NCBI RefSeq assembly: GCF_018687715.1
Contig: NC_056761.1
Coordinates: 15,891,501-15,955,500, forward strand
DNA: 64,000 nucleotides
Reading direction: 5' to 3'
Origin: Carya illinoinensis
Taxonomy: Eukaryota > Streptophyta > Magnoliopsida > Fagales > Juglandaceae
Both the position numbers and the translations under genes were made by a program. The notes beneath the pieces were generated by a model. It was not told where the DNA came from. It saw only the letters and a list, made by a program, of their open reading frames with translations, and did not search any database. Shown here piece by piece: positions 44,182 through 54,990 of the stretch (the stretch's first letter is position 1; each line of letters starts with the position of its first letter).

Positions 44182-44310
44182 TTTTTTTGTTGGGTGGGAT
44201 TTGTATTTAAAGGTATTCCTCCGCCATAAGTGAGGGTTTTATTAATAATATTCGGGTAGGGGCTCCTCTCATACATAGGGCCCTGACTCTTATTTAAAAA
44301 AAAAAAAAAA

Positions 44311-44325
44311 GTCATCTCTGCATTC
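44311..44325 (+). repeat. Target-site duplication of LINE copy 2 (right)
   Basis: GTCATCTCTGCATTC follows the A-tail and equals 38302-38316. Confidence 0.92.
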
Positions 44326-45302
44326 TATATACTGTGCATTAATGTAATAATTGCTTTCCAGCCCATTTGGCACAAGATTGTTCTCCTGCACCTCACATCC
44401 CAATAGTCAGGATGACAACGCTTGCACCTAACAATTGAAGGTAGCTGCAAGTTTGGGATTTTATTGCAAAATTCGAAACTAAAACTAGTAAAAAATAAGT
44501 ACCACATTTCTAATATATATAATTATCTATTAGAATTTTTTATTTTATTGTAACATTTCATATAACAAAGAAATGCTTTCATATTTGGGAATATTGAAAT
44601 AATTACAACTAACTACAAAAAATATATTTAAGTTAAAATATTTATGGGTTTCTTAAATAATAATAGATATTACTTATTTTTAATATATTCATAATATTTA
44701 TGCATTTTTTAAATAATAATAGATATTACTGATAATAATACATATTACTTATTTTTAAGTCAAAATATTTATGGGGGGACATCCCATACCTTGCCTAAGG
44801 GCATTTATGTCATTTTGACTATTTTTTATCATAATCCTTTAATGCGGGTTGAATCTTAATGTGATGCCATTAATGCGGCATGGAGTCTAGGGAGGGGCAC
44901 CATTAATGCGACGTGGTTTCCCAGGTGGGATTTGGCCTACGGGTGATCATCACCGAGTCTCTCCATAACTTCTGTCAGGAGATTGCAGGTTCTCCACATC
45001 TTGCACCCACTTGTCTGTTGCAAGTTCTTAAGTGCTAGGCGTCATTGTGGGGGGTGTTAGGATGGCGAGTCCCATATGTACATATCACTCATTTTTCTTG
45101 CGTTGGGGCTACTTCACTGGTTAGTTTACCTTATTGACTCCTTCAGAAAAGAGTCATTGGGCCCCTCTTGGTTCCTCACAGGCCTAGGGGAGGAAAAATC
45201 TCCTTGTAAGCTATTTGGTAAATTTACAACCTCATTTTTCCTATTTATTTGTAGTTTTCCTTTCAAGTCTTCCACTAGCTAGCTTATTTGGATTAGTTTT
45301 GT
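44326..45302. other. Non-coding DNA; possible old LTR pieces
   Basis: No gene. The first half is AT-rich with a short internal repeat (AATAATAATAGATATTACTTA near 44655 and 44710). The part 44770-45060 (TTAATGCGGCATGG, TTAATGCGACGTGG, ending GGGGGGTGTTAGGATGGCGA) has the look of LTR sequence. I could not find ends or a duplication. Confidence 0.4.
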
Positions 45303-46690
45303 TAGTAATTAAGAGTGAAGCAACAAATCTCACATATCTATTTTTATCTACATTATAAAGACTTTACAATACTCGCTCTTAGATTCAATAAAAAAAGTTT
45401 AATTTTGTTTACTTAAGTATTATTGTTTACTTCAACAAATCTCACATAACCATTTATATCTTAATTTTTAACGTTCATTTGAGTTTGGTGGAGCTCAAGT
45501 GAAAGGTCCAGATGGGTGTCTGTAATAATTTAGTTTGTCCCTAGATTGCTACCTTATATGGTTAATGTTAAATGTTGATGACACGCTTTGCTACCTTCAA
45601 TGTCGGTTACTGTTCACCCTACATACGACACACTTTGCTAATTGCACCCCCCCCCCCCCAAACGTACCAAATCCTAGTTTTGCCCCTGCATGGGTGTGTG
45701 TATCTTAACCCGAAGCCAAGCCGAGGCATTATCTAGGTAGATCACTTTTGGTCACTCAAGATTGCAGAATATTGAGTGACATCCCCTACATTGTCACTAG
45801 AAGACAATAGGCTCTGGCGAGACTATACACAAAGCTGTATCCCCTCTAATGGCAAAGGCTAGAGGACGTCATGGTCAAGGATGGAGTGCAAAAGCTGGTG
45901 TCGGTCATAACAAAGTCATACATCTGGTCATTACCCTTTGTGATGACCCAGACTTAGCTAAGCCTATTAGCTTATTTTGTTATAGGTCGGTACGTTGTAT
46001 TCAGGCCATGCAAGGTGGTAAAACCAAAGTTTTGAATACCGTTTTGATTAAGATACTGAAGTGAAATATTTTAGTATCGGTACTGTTTCAGTATAGTATA
46101 TATATAATAAATTAATTTTATATAAATATTATATTTCAAATAATATCAATGCAAGTCTTAAAAAGTTAAAATACATATTTATAAAACTCTAAAATACTTC
46201 TAAGTTCTCAATTCAATTATTTAAAAAAATAATCATTGATCTTTACAACAAAAATGGGAGTATGGATTTGATTTTTAGTCCTCAAGAAAAAGGGATGAAA
46301 AGTGGTTAACCAAATAATGTGAGAATTGGAGTGAAAATTCTGAAAAAAATCAGAACTTTTACATTAATTATAAAAATTCATTAATTTCGGCCTGTCCTAG
46401 TACCGGCTAGTACACCAAAAATCGGCCAATATTTGAGCCAGTACGAAATAGATGCATTTCTTGTACCAGTCACTATTTCGATACAAGAAATACCTGCTGG
46501 TACGGTACGAAATTTAAAACTTTGGGTGAAACCTATTTAGAAACTTAGGTTTGATGTACTAGGCATCTAAAGCCACAAGGGAAGCCCATGATATTTCAGC
46601 CTCTATAGAAAATTTGGGTGTTGAAACCCTAGAAAGTAGGGCACACCCCAACCCATTTTCATTGGTGCCAAAATGTCATTCAATGAGACC
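45303..46690 (+). repeat. Dispersed repeat R1, copy 2
   Basis: Aligns with 6695-7600 along nearly its whole length. It is interrupted by a 0.5-kb MITE (46026-46524) that copy 1 lacks. A poly-C run lies near 45646. Similarity ends at about 46690, where Copia-derived sequence begins soon after. There is no coding capacity. Confidence 0.75.
46026..46524. mobile_element. Mutator-type MITE with 9-bp target duplication
   Basis: 499-bp AT-rich element with terminal inverted repeats AAAGTTTTGAATACCG at the left and CAAAGTTTTAAATTTCGTACCG as the reverse complement of the right end. Flanks are GGTAAAACC (46017-46025) and GGTGAAACC (46525-46533), a 9-bp duplication with one mismatch. R1 copy 1 shows the unoccupied site (GGTGGTCAAATCCATTTAC near 7431). 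The 9-bp duplication fits Mutator-like elements. The interior repeats TACCGGCTAGTAC, CTGGTACGGTACG-like motifs towards the right end. No transposase is present. Confidence 0.8.
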
Positions 46691-46739
46691 CAATGATTCA
46701 GCAGCAACACTCAAGCTTCTCCCTTATTACAACAACAAA

Positions 46740-47700
46740 ACCCAATGATTCTCATTCATGTGGGCAAGTCTCTTATGCCACAGTTGTACTGTGAACTCAT
46801 TCTTGGTAACATTAATAATGCTATTGGAGAGCCTTGCCTATAGCATGTACAAGGTTGAAACATTTTTTCCTCGAGCTATAACCATAGCACCCCTTGTAAG
46901 CTTTAGTTGCCCATTACAAAAGATGTCGCAATACCCTTTATCATCAAGTTTACTTATAGAAATCAAGTTTAAACAAATATCATAAATGTGCTTTACATAT
47001 CTATGAATGAACACCATGCCATTATTCGTTTCCAAGCACACACCTCTAATGCTAATGATTTTAGCCAAGTCACCATTGCATATCTTTACTGTGCTAAAGT
47101 CACCAGGTATATAGTTTGTGAATAAATCCTTTCGGGGTGTCGTATGAATGGAGGCACCACTATCAATCACCCAGCTAGTTTCATGAGAAGCAATATTTAC
47201 AATATCAATATCATCATAAACAATGAAGAAGTCTCTAGTAGTAGTAGTGGCAACTTGATCATCATCCTTTTCATCAACGTTTTTCTTCTCATTCCCTTTC
47301 TCTTTATATTCTCTCTTTAATTTTCTGCAATATGTCTTGATATGCCCTTTCATGCCACAATGCTAGCACTCAACATTAGCAAACTTGTTTGACTTGCTTC
47401 TACCCTTATCTTTGTTCTTCGGACCTCTTCTTTTACTCCTCCCAATCTTTTCTATAAGAAAGACCTCTAACTATGAAGAGTAACCATGTAATTTTCTTCT
47501 GATCTCTTCATTCAAAATACTTTTTAGCTTGACCCATATTGATTAGACCATCCGGGGTTGAGTTAGATAAGGAAATTTTAAATGTCTCCCAAGTGTTTAG
47601 CAATGTACTAAGCAAACACAATCCCTGTACCTCATCATCGAACTTGATGCCCATTCCAACCAGTTGATTAATTATTCATTGGAATTTATTCGAGTGATCT
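46740..47700 (-). pseudogene. Ty1/Copia gag-protease remnant
   Basis: Minus-strand fragment. Upstream is a UBN2-type gag end (LVGMGIKFDDEVQGLCLLST and TWETFKISLSNSTPDGLI, near 47690-47540). Next are a CCHC zinc knuckle (HCGMKGHIKTYC near 47350; its first cysteine is followed by a stop where Trp is usual), the aspartic protease (SWVIDSGASIHTTP near 47180-47140) and the GAG-pre-integrase segment (LYMLxARLSN, QLWHKRLAHM near 46860-46750). Stops break it near 47370 and 46838, and frameshifts occur in the gag part. Integrase, RT and LTRs are absent. The right edge of similarity is uncertain. Confidence 0.82.
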
Positions 47701-48160
47701 ATCAATGGAGCTCCATCTTGGTATCGTTGTCATCAAATGCTTGATCAAATATATTTTATTATTTCCAATCTTCTAAGCATATAACTTGCACCAAGATTGT
47801 ATATTTAAAGCCTGTTCCTAACATTACTTTGTATATACCATAAATACGAACGCTAGCTTCATAGACTTTGATGAAGATTTTCATCATCATATATGAAGCT
47901 AGGATTAAAACCAAATTAAGAAAAATAACAAATGTCTTTAAATAATAAATATTACTTTAAAGATAGTGTCATTTTTTCTATTATCGTGAACATTAAGTAT
48001 AATGAAAAGAAAATATAATTAACAATAAAGAGGCTAGCAAACACTAAAATCAAAACTATACATTAATTACATCGCAAAAGGAGTTAGATGTTCTATACAA
48101 CATAAAAAAAAGTAAAATAATAACTAACAATATCTATTTGTTAAGTAAATCAAAATCCTC
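47701..48160. other. AT-rich non-coding DNA
   Basis: No feature recognised between the Copia remnant and the end of the transposon ORF at 48161. It may contain the 3' flank of that ORF's element, but no CACTA-type terminus was seen. Confidence 0.45.
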
Positions 48161-49233
48161 CTATAAGGTATATAAGCGTCCATCCAAGTCCCTAAGCTTC
48201 TCCATGATGGGCTCAATGAACTCCCTCAATATAATTTGGCGATGCTCTGCCAATATAGCTTGTACCTCATCCGAAGTAGCCCCAATAGACTGTCTCTCAA
48301 TAGGGGCAGCAGTAGTAGAAGCTGGATCAGTAGGCGGAGGCAAATCCTGTACTGCATGAGTCTTCGGCAAGTAACCCTTGCTCTTGTTGAATGTGATCTT
48401 GTTAACAGGCGACATCTGTGGCGACCTTCGCTAAGTCGAAGTCACTATAACCCCCAATTAGAGTAGGAGGTTAGATATCAGTAATGCAAATGGTAGACTA
48501 CCTCCACCTGAATAGCATGACTCTATTCTAATGCAGAGGAAGAAATACAATGCTAGATCAATCGGCTCCCCCTGTGCTATCTGTAATAAAAATCTGGCCC
48601 GCTCGATCCCAAAATCAATTTTGCATTTTTTTGGATCAATGTTATACCCGACAATTAAATTAAGCATTTTGAAAAATGCTATACAGGCGGCCTGTCGGAT
48701 CCCTTTATTACTATCATATGGAGGAGCTGAAGGGTCTTGCACTAGCTCACGAACCTGATCATCTGTGAGACTATCATCAGGTACATCATTGCCACTCACT
48801 ATCATTCAAGCCAGTATCCAGCTTTGCGGTCTCTATACCCAGCGCTAGCGATGAGGATACAGCTAGTATGTCCTCTCCAAATGGTGCAGTCGCTACTCTC
48901 GCTGTTTCTACAAGATATGCATCGAGCTCCCGCCACAGATCAAGAAACTCAGCAATAACATGGAGAGAGAAGATAATACTCACTCCTCGGACTACTAAGT
49001 TGTAGTACAGAGCATCACCAGACTGCTCTTCCATGGCACGGTAAAACTCACCAACCATCTCAGGATATGTTGTGCCCCCTTTGCCGACAGATCGGGGTCC
49101 ATCCACAATCGGTGATGATGTCATGTATGCTCCGTCCCTCCCAAGTGAGATCACAGAAGTTATCCAGAATGATCTCCTACTCAACTAGTATACTGTTGAG
49201 TCGGGAACGTTTTCTTTTGCTGCTGCTTGCCAT
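48161..49233 (-). pseudogene. 'Putative plant transposon protein' ORF (Transposase_32-like), copy 2
   Basis: Minus-strand relative of the plus-strand gene at 21744-22964. The ATG at 49233 opens MASSSKRKRSR. Then come TWEGRSIHDII, a segment YPEMVGEFYRAMEEQ, LVVRGVSIIFSLHVIAEFLD, a second segment ARFLLQIAQGEPIDLALYFF and the C-terminal region (EVQAILAEHRQIILREFIEP) ending at 48161. The order and spacing match copy 1 (AREFYIGMAAM; VRGIQFEFSVDVIVKLL; ARAQFLIRLAHGDSIDLP). Frame breaks occur near 49185, 48800 and 48440. It lies next to CATTCGAATG repeats, as copy 1 lies next to CGTTCGAACG repeats. Product function unknown. Confidence 0.65.
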
Positions 49234-49319
49234 TAGTATACTGTTGATCTACAAAATAATTATGTAATCTAATTAAAGTGAAGAAGTTTGATGATGCTGT
49301 GCTTCAGTGTTTGGCAACT

Positions 49320-49560
49320 GCTTATTCGAATGGATTCCAATCCTTTCGAATAAGGGCTGACAAATATCATTTTTAGTTCGAATGATTAAAATTCAATTCA
49401 AATGGCCTAAAATTTCATTCAAATGATGTTAAATTCCATTCGAATGACATTAGATTCCATTCGAATGACCTCATAAAACTCCATTCGAATGACATTAAAT
49501 TCCATTCGAATGGTCTTCAATTTCATTCAAATGACTTTAAATTCCATTCGAACGGAACTG
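49320..49560. repeat. CATTCGAATG repeat array
   Basis: At least ten copies of the 10-bp palindrome CATTCGAATG or one-base variants (CATTCAAATG, GTTCGAATGA), spaced about 15-25 bp apart, within 90-330 bp upstream of the minus-strand transposon ORF. By analogy to CACTA subterminal arrays these are probable binding sites for the element's own protein. The motif shares its TTCGAA core with the array at 20920-21545 but differs in the outer bases. Confidence 0.75.
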
Positions 49561-49859
49561 AGCCAAACAGACATGGCTGAGTCGACTCTGTCCCGAATCT
49601 ACAATTCTTAGATTCACAATAATTCAAGATTTTAATCTGCAGAAATGATTTACGAATGAAGCCCCATCATTTCTACCGATTACTTTTGTGTCATTTGATC
49701 CCAAAACAACAAAATGGGGTCGAATTGATTCAAATTCCGACCCCCTCAAAACCAACGGAAATTTAAAAAAAAAAAAGCAAACTCTTTAAGCTAGATGCGA
49801 ACCCATACCTCTTATTCTTGGAGATTTGAGGACTTGGTTGGAGATGGTGGCAGCGTTCT
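49561..49859. other. Leader-like DNA left of the LTR insertion
   Basis: No gene. The words ATGGCTGAGTCGACTCTGTC (49572) resemble ATGGCTGAGTTGACTCACCC in the CACTA element (20883), so this is probably the related element's interior, cut by the LTR at 49860. Confidence 0.45.
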
Positions 49860-51733
49860 TGTGACGCCCCCAAATCCCCACGCACGATCACGGGAAAATC
49901 GAGACGTCCGGATGATGACATCATAGGTCATCATCCTATCGACGTGTGCCAAGTGTGTGAAAAAACGACGAATGTGCACGAGAAATATGCAGCGAAAAGC
50001 AAGTCAATAACTAAGTACCAGAATTTTTCTTGTTTAATACAAAACTATTCAAAACATAGATAAATAAATATTACAGGATACAAACATAATTTTAAACTAA
50101 ATACAAAGCATACGCTTCAGCACCCCGGCGAAGCCGCGTCCTCGGGCTCAGTGCGTAGAGCGATGCCCGGTTCCGCGCCCGTCGCGTTCGCAGCCAAGCA
50201 TCCCCTAGCCCCCGCTCCTGTCGTCGCCCAGCGACAACTCAAGGGACGTCACTCAGTTTATTCTGCTCCCGAGTGACCAGAGGAGCTCCACCGAGGTAAT
50301 ACCCCATCCCGGCTTAGGGTTGTGATACACATGCACCGGAAAATCCACTTATGCCAATAAAACAGGCTTTTCTCAATTAAATAAAAATGCATGTGCATGC
50401 ACCATGTAAAATCGATATTAATGCACAAAATAATCAACCATCCATAAATCAACAAAACCAAGCACTCCGTCCACAAACCATCCGACCCCCGAACCCCTCG
50501 GACTCAGTCCGGAATCAGCCAACCAACAGATAAATATTTATTGAATGAGCAAAATATATTTAAATCTAAAAGTAGAGTTTGGAAAATACTTACAGCGCTA
50601 TATGGTATTTTTAGAAAACACTCGGCGTTGCAAACGGCGAAAGGAAAGCAACGTAACAGTCCAAATTCACTGTGGCCGTGGCTTGTAAAATACCCACTTT
50701 TGAACGGGAACAAACCAAGGCTCGGGATTGATAGGGAATGGCCTTGAGATATTTATGAAGCTAAGGGAAATGAGTTTTGGCCGTGGGTGGGGGTGGAAAT
50801 GGCGGTCAAAGGCCAAAAAGGGACTGAACGGAGTTGAGCTCGTGGGAGCTGCTCTGGCAATGGATCGAGGCCAAAAATGGGTGGTTTAGGTCGGCAAGAG
50901 GTAGGGGAAGAAGCTGTGAAAAGATGGTGGCCGAAGGTGGTGCAACGACGCCGGAAACGGTGAAAAAACCGTATGGCTTGGAGGACCTCGTGGCGGCTAA
51001 CGGTGGCTCGGATGGAGGTGAAACTTGGTGGGGATGTTCACCGGTGATAGGGGAAGAAAACTGGGTGGGTGGTGTAGGCCACGCCACCGGCGAGCGGCGG
51101 TTCTGGGCTGCGAAATCAACCGGCAACAGGGGCAAAAACAGAGCAGGTGCAGCGACTTCCGGCAGCTCTCGAAGGCTAACGGCTGGTCCGATGGCTCTAA
51201 AAATTGGTAGGGATGATCTCTGGTGGATGGGGAAAAGAATGGTGGTGGCGGTGCACTAAATGGTGGCCGGACGGCGGAGAACTAGGCGGTCAAATTGGAG
51301 GCGACGGGAAGGAGAAAAGAGAGGAGCTGCGCATGGGGAGAGGGGGAAAACGGGAAGAAAAAGAAGAAGAAAAAAAGAAAAGAAAAGAAGAAAACGAAAG
51401 GAAAAAGGGAAAAAGAAAAAGAAAAGAAAAGAAATGAGGTCCAATCCTCACCTTTGGAGTCCAACAACTGATCCAACGAAAATAAGTTTAAAAGTAATAA
51501 AACTAAGAAAATATTTTAAACACAACATAAACCTAAAATATAATAATTAACTAGTAAAAACAAACTATTTAATTTTAAATCCAAAGACAAGCTAAAATAA
51601 ATTAAACAGCAATTTAAATTCAACAGCAATTAAAATCCAATTAAAATCGGATAATTTAAAATAAAAGAAATATTATATTAATTAAATTAAAATATTCCTT
51701 CAGTGAAAATACACATAAAAACGTGGTGTCACA
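49860..51733 (-). repeat. 3' LTR, 1,874 bp
   Basis: Complete ends, adjoining the polypurine tract at 51734. Compared with the 5' LTR it lacks about 440 bp: after CCTCGGGCTCAG (near 50150) it jumps to TGCGTAGAG, omitting the counterpart of about 55281-55718. The remaining order matches solo LTR B on the opposite strand. Confidence 0.85.
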
Positions 51734-51751
51734 TCCTCCCCCCTTTAAAAT
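51734..51751 (-). other. Polypurine tract
   Basis: The minus strand reads ATTTTAAAGGGGGGAGGA immediately before the 3' LTR start TGTGACACC. This is the expected plus-strand primer site and it fixes the element's direction. Confidence 0.75.
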
Positions 51752-54700
51752 AAATTTCGTCCTCGAAATTTGTGAGATCAATATCAGCGCCAAGTAAGAT
51801 ACACTACACAACTCAGAGTATACTTGAGAAAATCATACCTCAGCTATTTCCACACAAGTATGATTAAAGATCTCTCCAATTATACTCCTAAAGCAATTCC
51901 ATCATATTCGTACTAGTCTCCCAGCGACGCATCACGTCTAGAGCTCCTAAAGCGGCCACGTAAACCGGAATCACCATATCGTCAAGAACTTCAAAACCAC
52001 ACCCAAGAAAATTCTAAAAATTATTACTTCTTAGAATGAATTGTATTAACCTCAATCAACCTTCATGCTATATCATCGAAACTTTCATTGTATACTATAT
52101 CTTGGTAACCTAATAGTCACTTCCAAAATAAACCATCAATAAACATAATTTGCCCAAACAAAATATTACTCTCCAATTACAAGCACCTTCTCGAAATTTT
52201 AAGTCATCACTAATTACTCAAAATCAGCACACCTAATCATGAACTATCACTCCTATTTCCTCAATTATCTCTAGCTACCTTAACTAAATCAAAATTCCGC
52301 AACGACACCCATGATCATCAACAAAGAAGACGATATCAATCAGTTGCAACCTTCCAAATTAAAAACAAGTATCATTATCTCAAAATACGCCAGTCTCATC
52401 TAAGATAAAGAACATAGGGCTCGAATCCGTCCCTACCAACTAATAAAGCACCTATAACTCCTACCTAACAACTTACACTTTCAAGATCATCACCTAAATT
52501 CTGAATATCGTCTAATTTAGAGATAACTAAATTCACTACGAACCACGATTAAATTCACGATAACCTTAATAAACCCTTCTTATAAACTCACTTACCTACT
52601 TCTATTCTCATAACCCTAATATTAGCACGACTATTTCCTTCAATTGCATACAAAATTAAATCTCAAGATAGGCCATGCTATTCAAACCTCCAATCCATCA
52701 AAACTATAGCACTACCCTCCTGACTTCTACTGCTTATTACCTTACGTACCTGTTTAGGCTAATCACCGCTGATTCTCAAACTTCCACTTTCAAGATTTTA
52801 TTATCCACTACACATGGCGACTCAACAATCTCTCTTCAAGTTAAATAAAATGTATATAATTCTCCCAACTGGACACTCAAACTCCAAAGGAAAGTATAGC
52901 CTCAAAATTTAAATTCCTGTGTGACCTCGAGTCACAATTAATTCTTGAAGATAGTCTCAACAATAAATGCCAACCATCATTCCAATTGTTAACCCACTTC
53001 AACTGTACACTCCGATCAACTCACTAAGAACTCGAAGTTAAAATCTATTGAATTTAATACTATCACATCTAATCCACTTCAGTACTCACCAAAGCCACTT
53101 CTCTCAAGCCAAAAAGAGACTAGGATTTGTACTCTCCGAAATCCATACACCCTCACCACCACTATAAATGGATCTCATGTACCCTTAGCTAAGATCAATA
53201 ATCATTCTAACGTATAAGTGATCCATCACTTCCATTTCCAACATTCGTACCTTATCCTCAAAATAAACAAAATTTCATTTCCCAAAACCTGCATCATCTA
53301 TCTCAACTCGGTATGAATCAATCCTAAAACTTGTCACTATAACCTCGAGCTATAACAATTATTGCCAACCCACATTCCATTGAGTAACACGCTTCGACTG
53401 AACCCTCCAATCGATTCACCACTATCACGTGTCAATCTCATACGTCCTTAGCCGAAACCAATAGTCATTCTAACGTACAAGTAATCCATTACTACTATTT
53501 CCATCATCTGGACTTATATCCGCAAATCAACATGAATCATTCCTATATCTGCTTAACTTATACCCTTAATATCAGCAAATAGTTATCGCTTAAAGTTTTG
53601 TACTGAAAATGACCTTAAACCTGCTAATAATCCGTTCCCAAAAGTCTCTAGAACATAAGGTCTCAACTTCAATCGAATTTAATACCAACAATTAAACTAT
53701 TGCTTCCAAAACCTCAATGGATCTATTTCTTCCGAACCGACAAAAATTATTTCCTAAAATCGATTACTACAACCTTGAGTTAACAATAGTCATTTTCTGA
53801 ACTAAGTCAATATCTACAATCCTCAAAGAAGTATATGAGCTAAATCATTACCTTCCATTCTCAAAGAAATGTACCCCAGAAAAATTTCATATTATTAATT
53901 AAACTCTGATCAACCCCATTTTAATGGTTGCAAACTAATCACTCTCCAGAGTGGATCAAGCTAGCACCCCAAGTCTGTAAAACTAAGAACTCAACTCTTA
54001 TTATAAATTGGTCCTTCAACTCTGCAATTCTAAATCCTTAAATCAAATAAGAATAATTTCTAGAATTTCTAAGATCAATGAGCTTACACCCCATAATAGA
54101 ACAATCGGCTCCCAAAGCTTTTAAAATCTAATACATTAACGGATAATAAATCATTTTCTGAAATCCTCGAGATTGATGGCTTTAATCCAAAACATTCACC
54201 TTAAAACTTGTAAATTTTAAAACCCCAATTGCCACCAAATTGTTCATCCGAATAAGCAAAATTTAAAACTTGAAATTTAATTATTTCCCCCGAAACTTGT
54301 CGAACCTAAAACCTTAATTACCAAAATCTTATTTCCTAAAATCTATAAGGCCTCAAACCTTAGATAAAATTATCTTAAACCAATCCTGAAAGTTCGTTGA
54401 ACCTACACTCTCCTATTCTATAGCCTCATTACATAAATTCTACAAAACCTAAGACCTCAACCATCTTAAGTGACTTAAATCTAACTCCCCTCCTTAGTTG
54501 CAACTTACATTCCTACTCCCAAGAGATCGCCTAACCCATGTTGTTCCTTTCTAGCCACAATATTATAAAAGTAACCCACCTCTATAAAATTCAACCCTAC
54601 TACACTAAGTATTTATTCCTACCAACGACATTTTCGATAGTATCATCCTCCTATCATAGCATAATCCTCAACCCCACTTTTTAACTCCGGACAAAACAAA

Positions 54701-54976
54701 ACAAAACAATTTAAAACAAAATAAATAAAATAACATATATTCGAATAACTAAAACAAATAAAACAACATACTTTCAATTCAAATAACATCAAATCAAACC
54801 AAACCAAATCAAATGGAATTAAATGAAATAAATTCAAATCAAATAAAATTGAATAAAATCGAATCAAGTTAAAGAAAAACAATTCAAATTAAATAGGTAA
54901 AATAATTTTAACTCGAGCTTTTAAAACTTTCTGGTACTCCACCTATGGGACATATGGTTTTACCCATAGTCGAACT
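51752..54976 (-). other. Non-coding interior of the LARD-like element
   Basis: 3.2 kb without any ORF of note on either strand. The plus strand is markedly poor in G (so the element RNA is poor in C) throughout, and 54690-54895 consists of A-rich pentamer-like repeats (AAACAAAACA, AAATCAAATC). Similar sequence, in the other orientation and with mirrored bias, forms the interior of element A. The region therefore looks like a maintained non-coding body rather than a decayed polyprotein gene. Confidence 0.7.
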
Positions 54977-54988
54977 GCTCTGATATCA
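54977..54988 (-). other. Primer binding site (initiator-Met type)
   Basis: The minus strand reads TGATATCAGAGC two bases after the LTR end, one mismatch from the common plant TGGTATCAGAGC site complementary to initiator tRNA-Met. Together with the polypurine tract it supports a retrotransposon origin. Confidence 0.7.
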
Positions 54989-54990
54989 CC

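Larger units (their letters stand above)
38317..44310 (+). mobile_element. Near full-length L1-type LINE (copy 2), 6.0 kb
   Basis: Bounded by a perfect 15-bp target duplication and ending in a poly-A tail (44296-44310). It carries a complete ORF1 and a decayed ORF2 in order endonuclease, reverse transcriptase, zf-RVT, RNase H. The 5' end lies only 27 bp before the ORF1 ATG, so the leader is either very short or partly missing. The intact duplication shows a discrete insertion, while numerous stops in ORF2 show it is old or was copied from a defective source. Confidence 0.92.

Noticed and set aside
49320..49560. Regularly spaced short repeats resembling a CRISPR-like array
   Set aside because: The repeats are 10-bp palindromes with variable spacing in a plant genome, next to a transposon ORF. 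They fit transposon binding-site arrays.
50834..51550. Several ORFs, up to 141 codons, within the minus-strand element's 3' LTR
   Set aside because: Basic or Lys/Glu-rich frames from the purine side of the LTR pyrimidine tract. No domain.
54643..54882. 79-codon minus-strand ORF rich in Phe and Leu
   Set aside because: Derived from AAACA/AAATC-type simple repeats in the non-coding retrotransposon interior.
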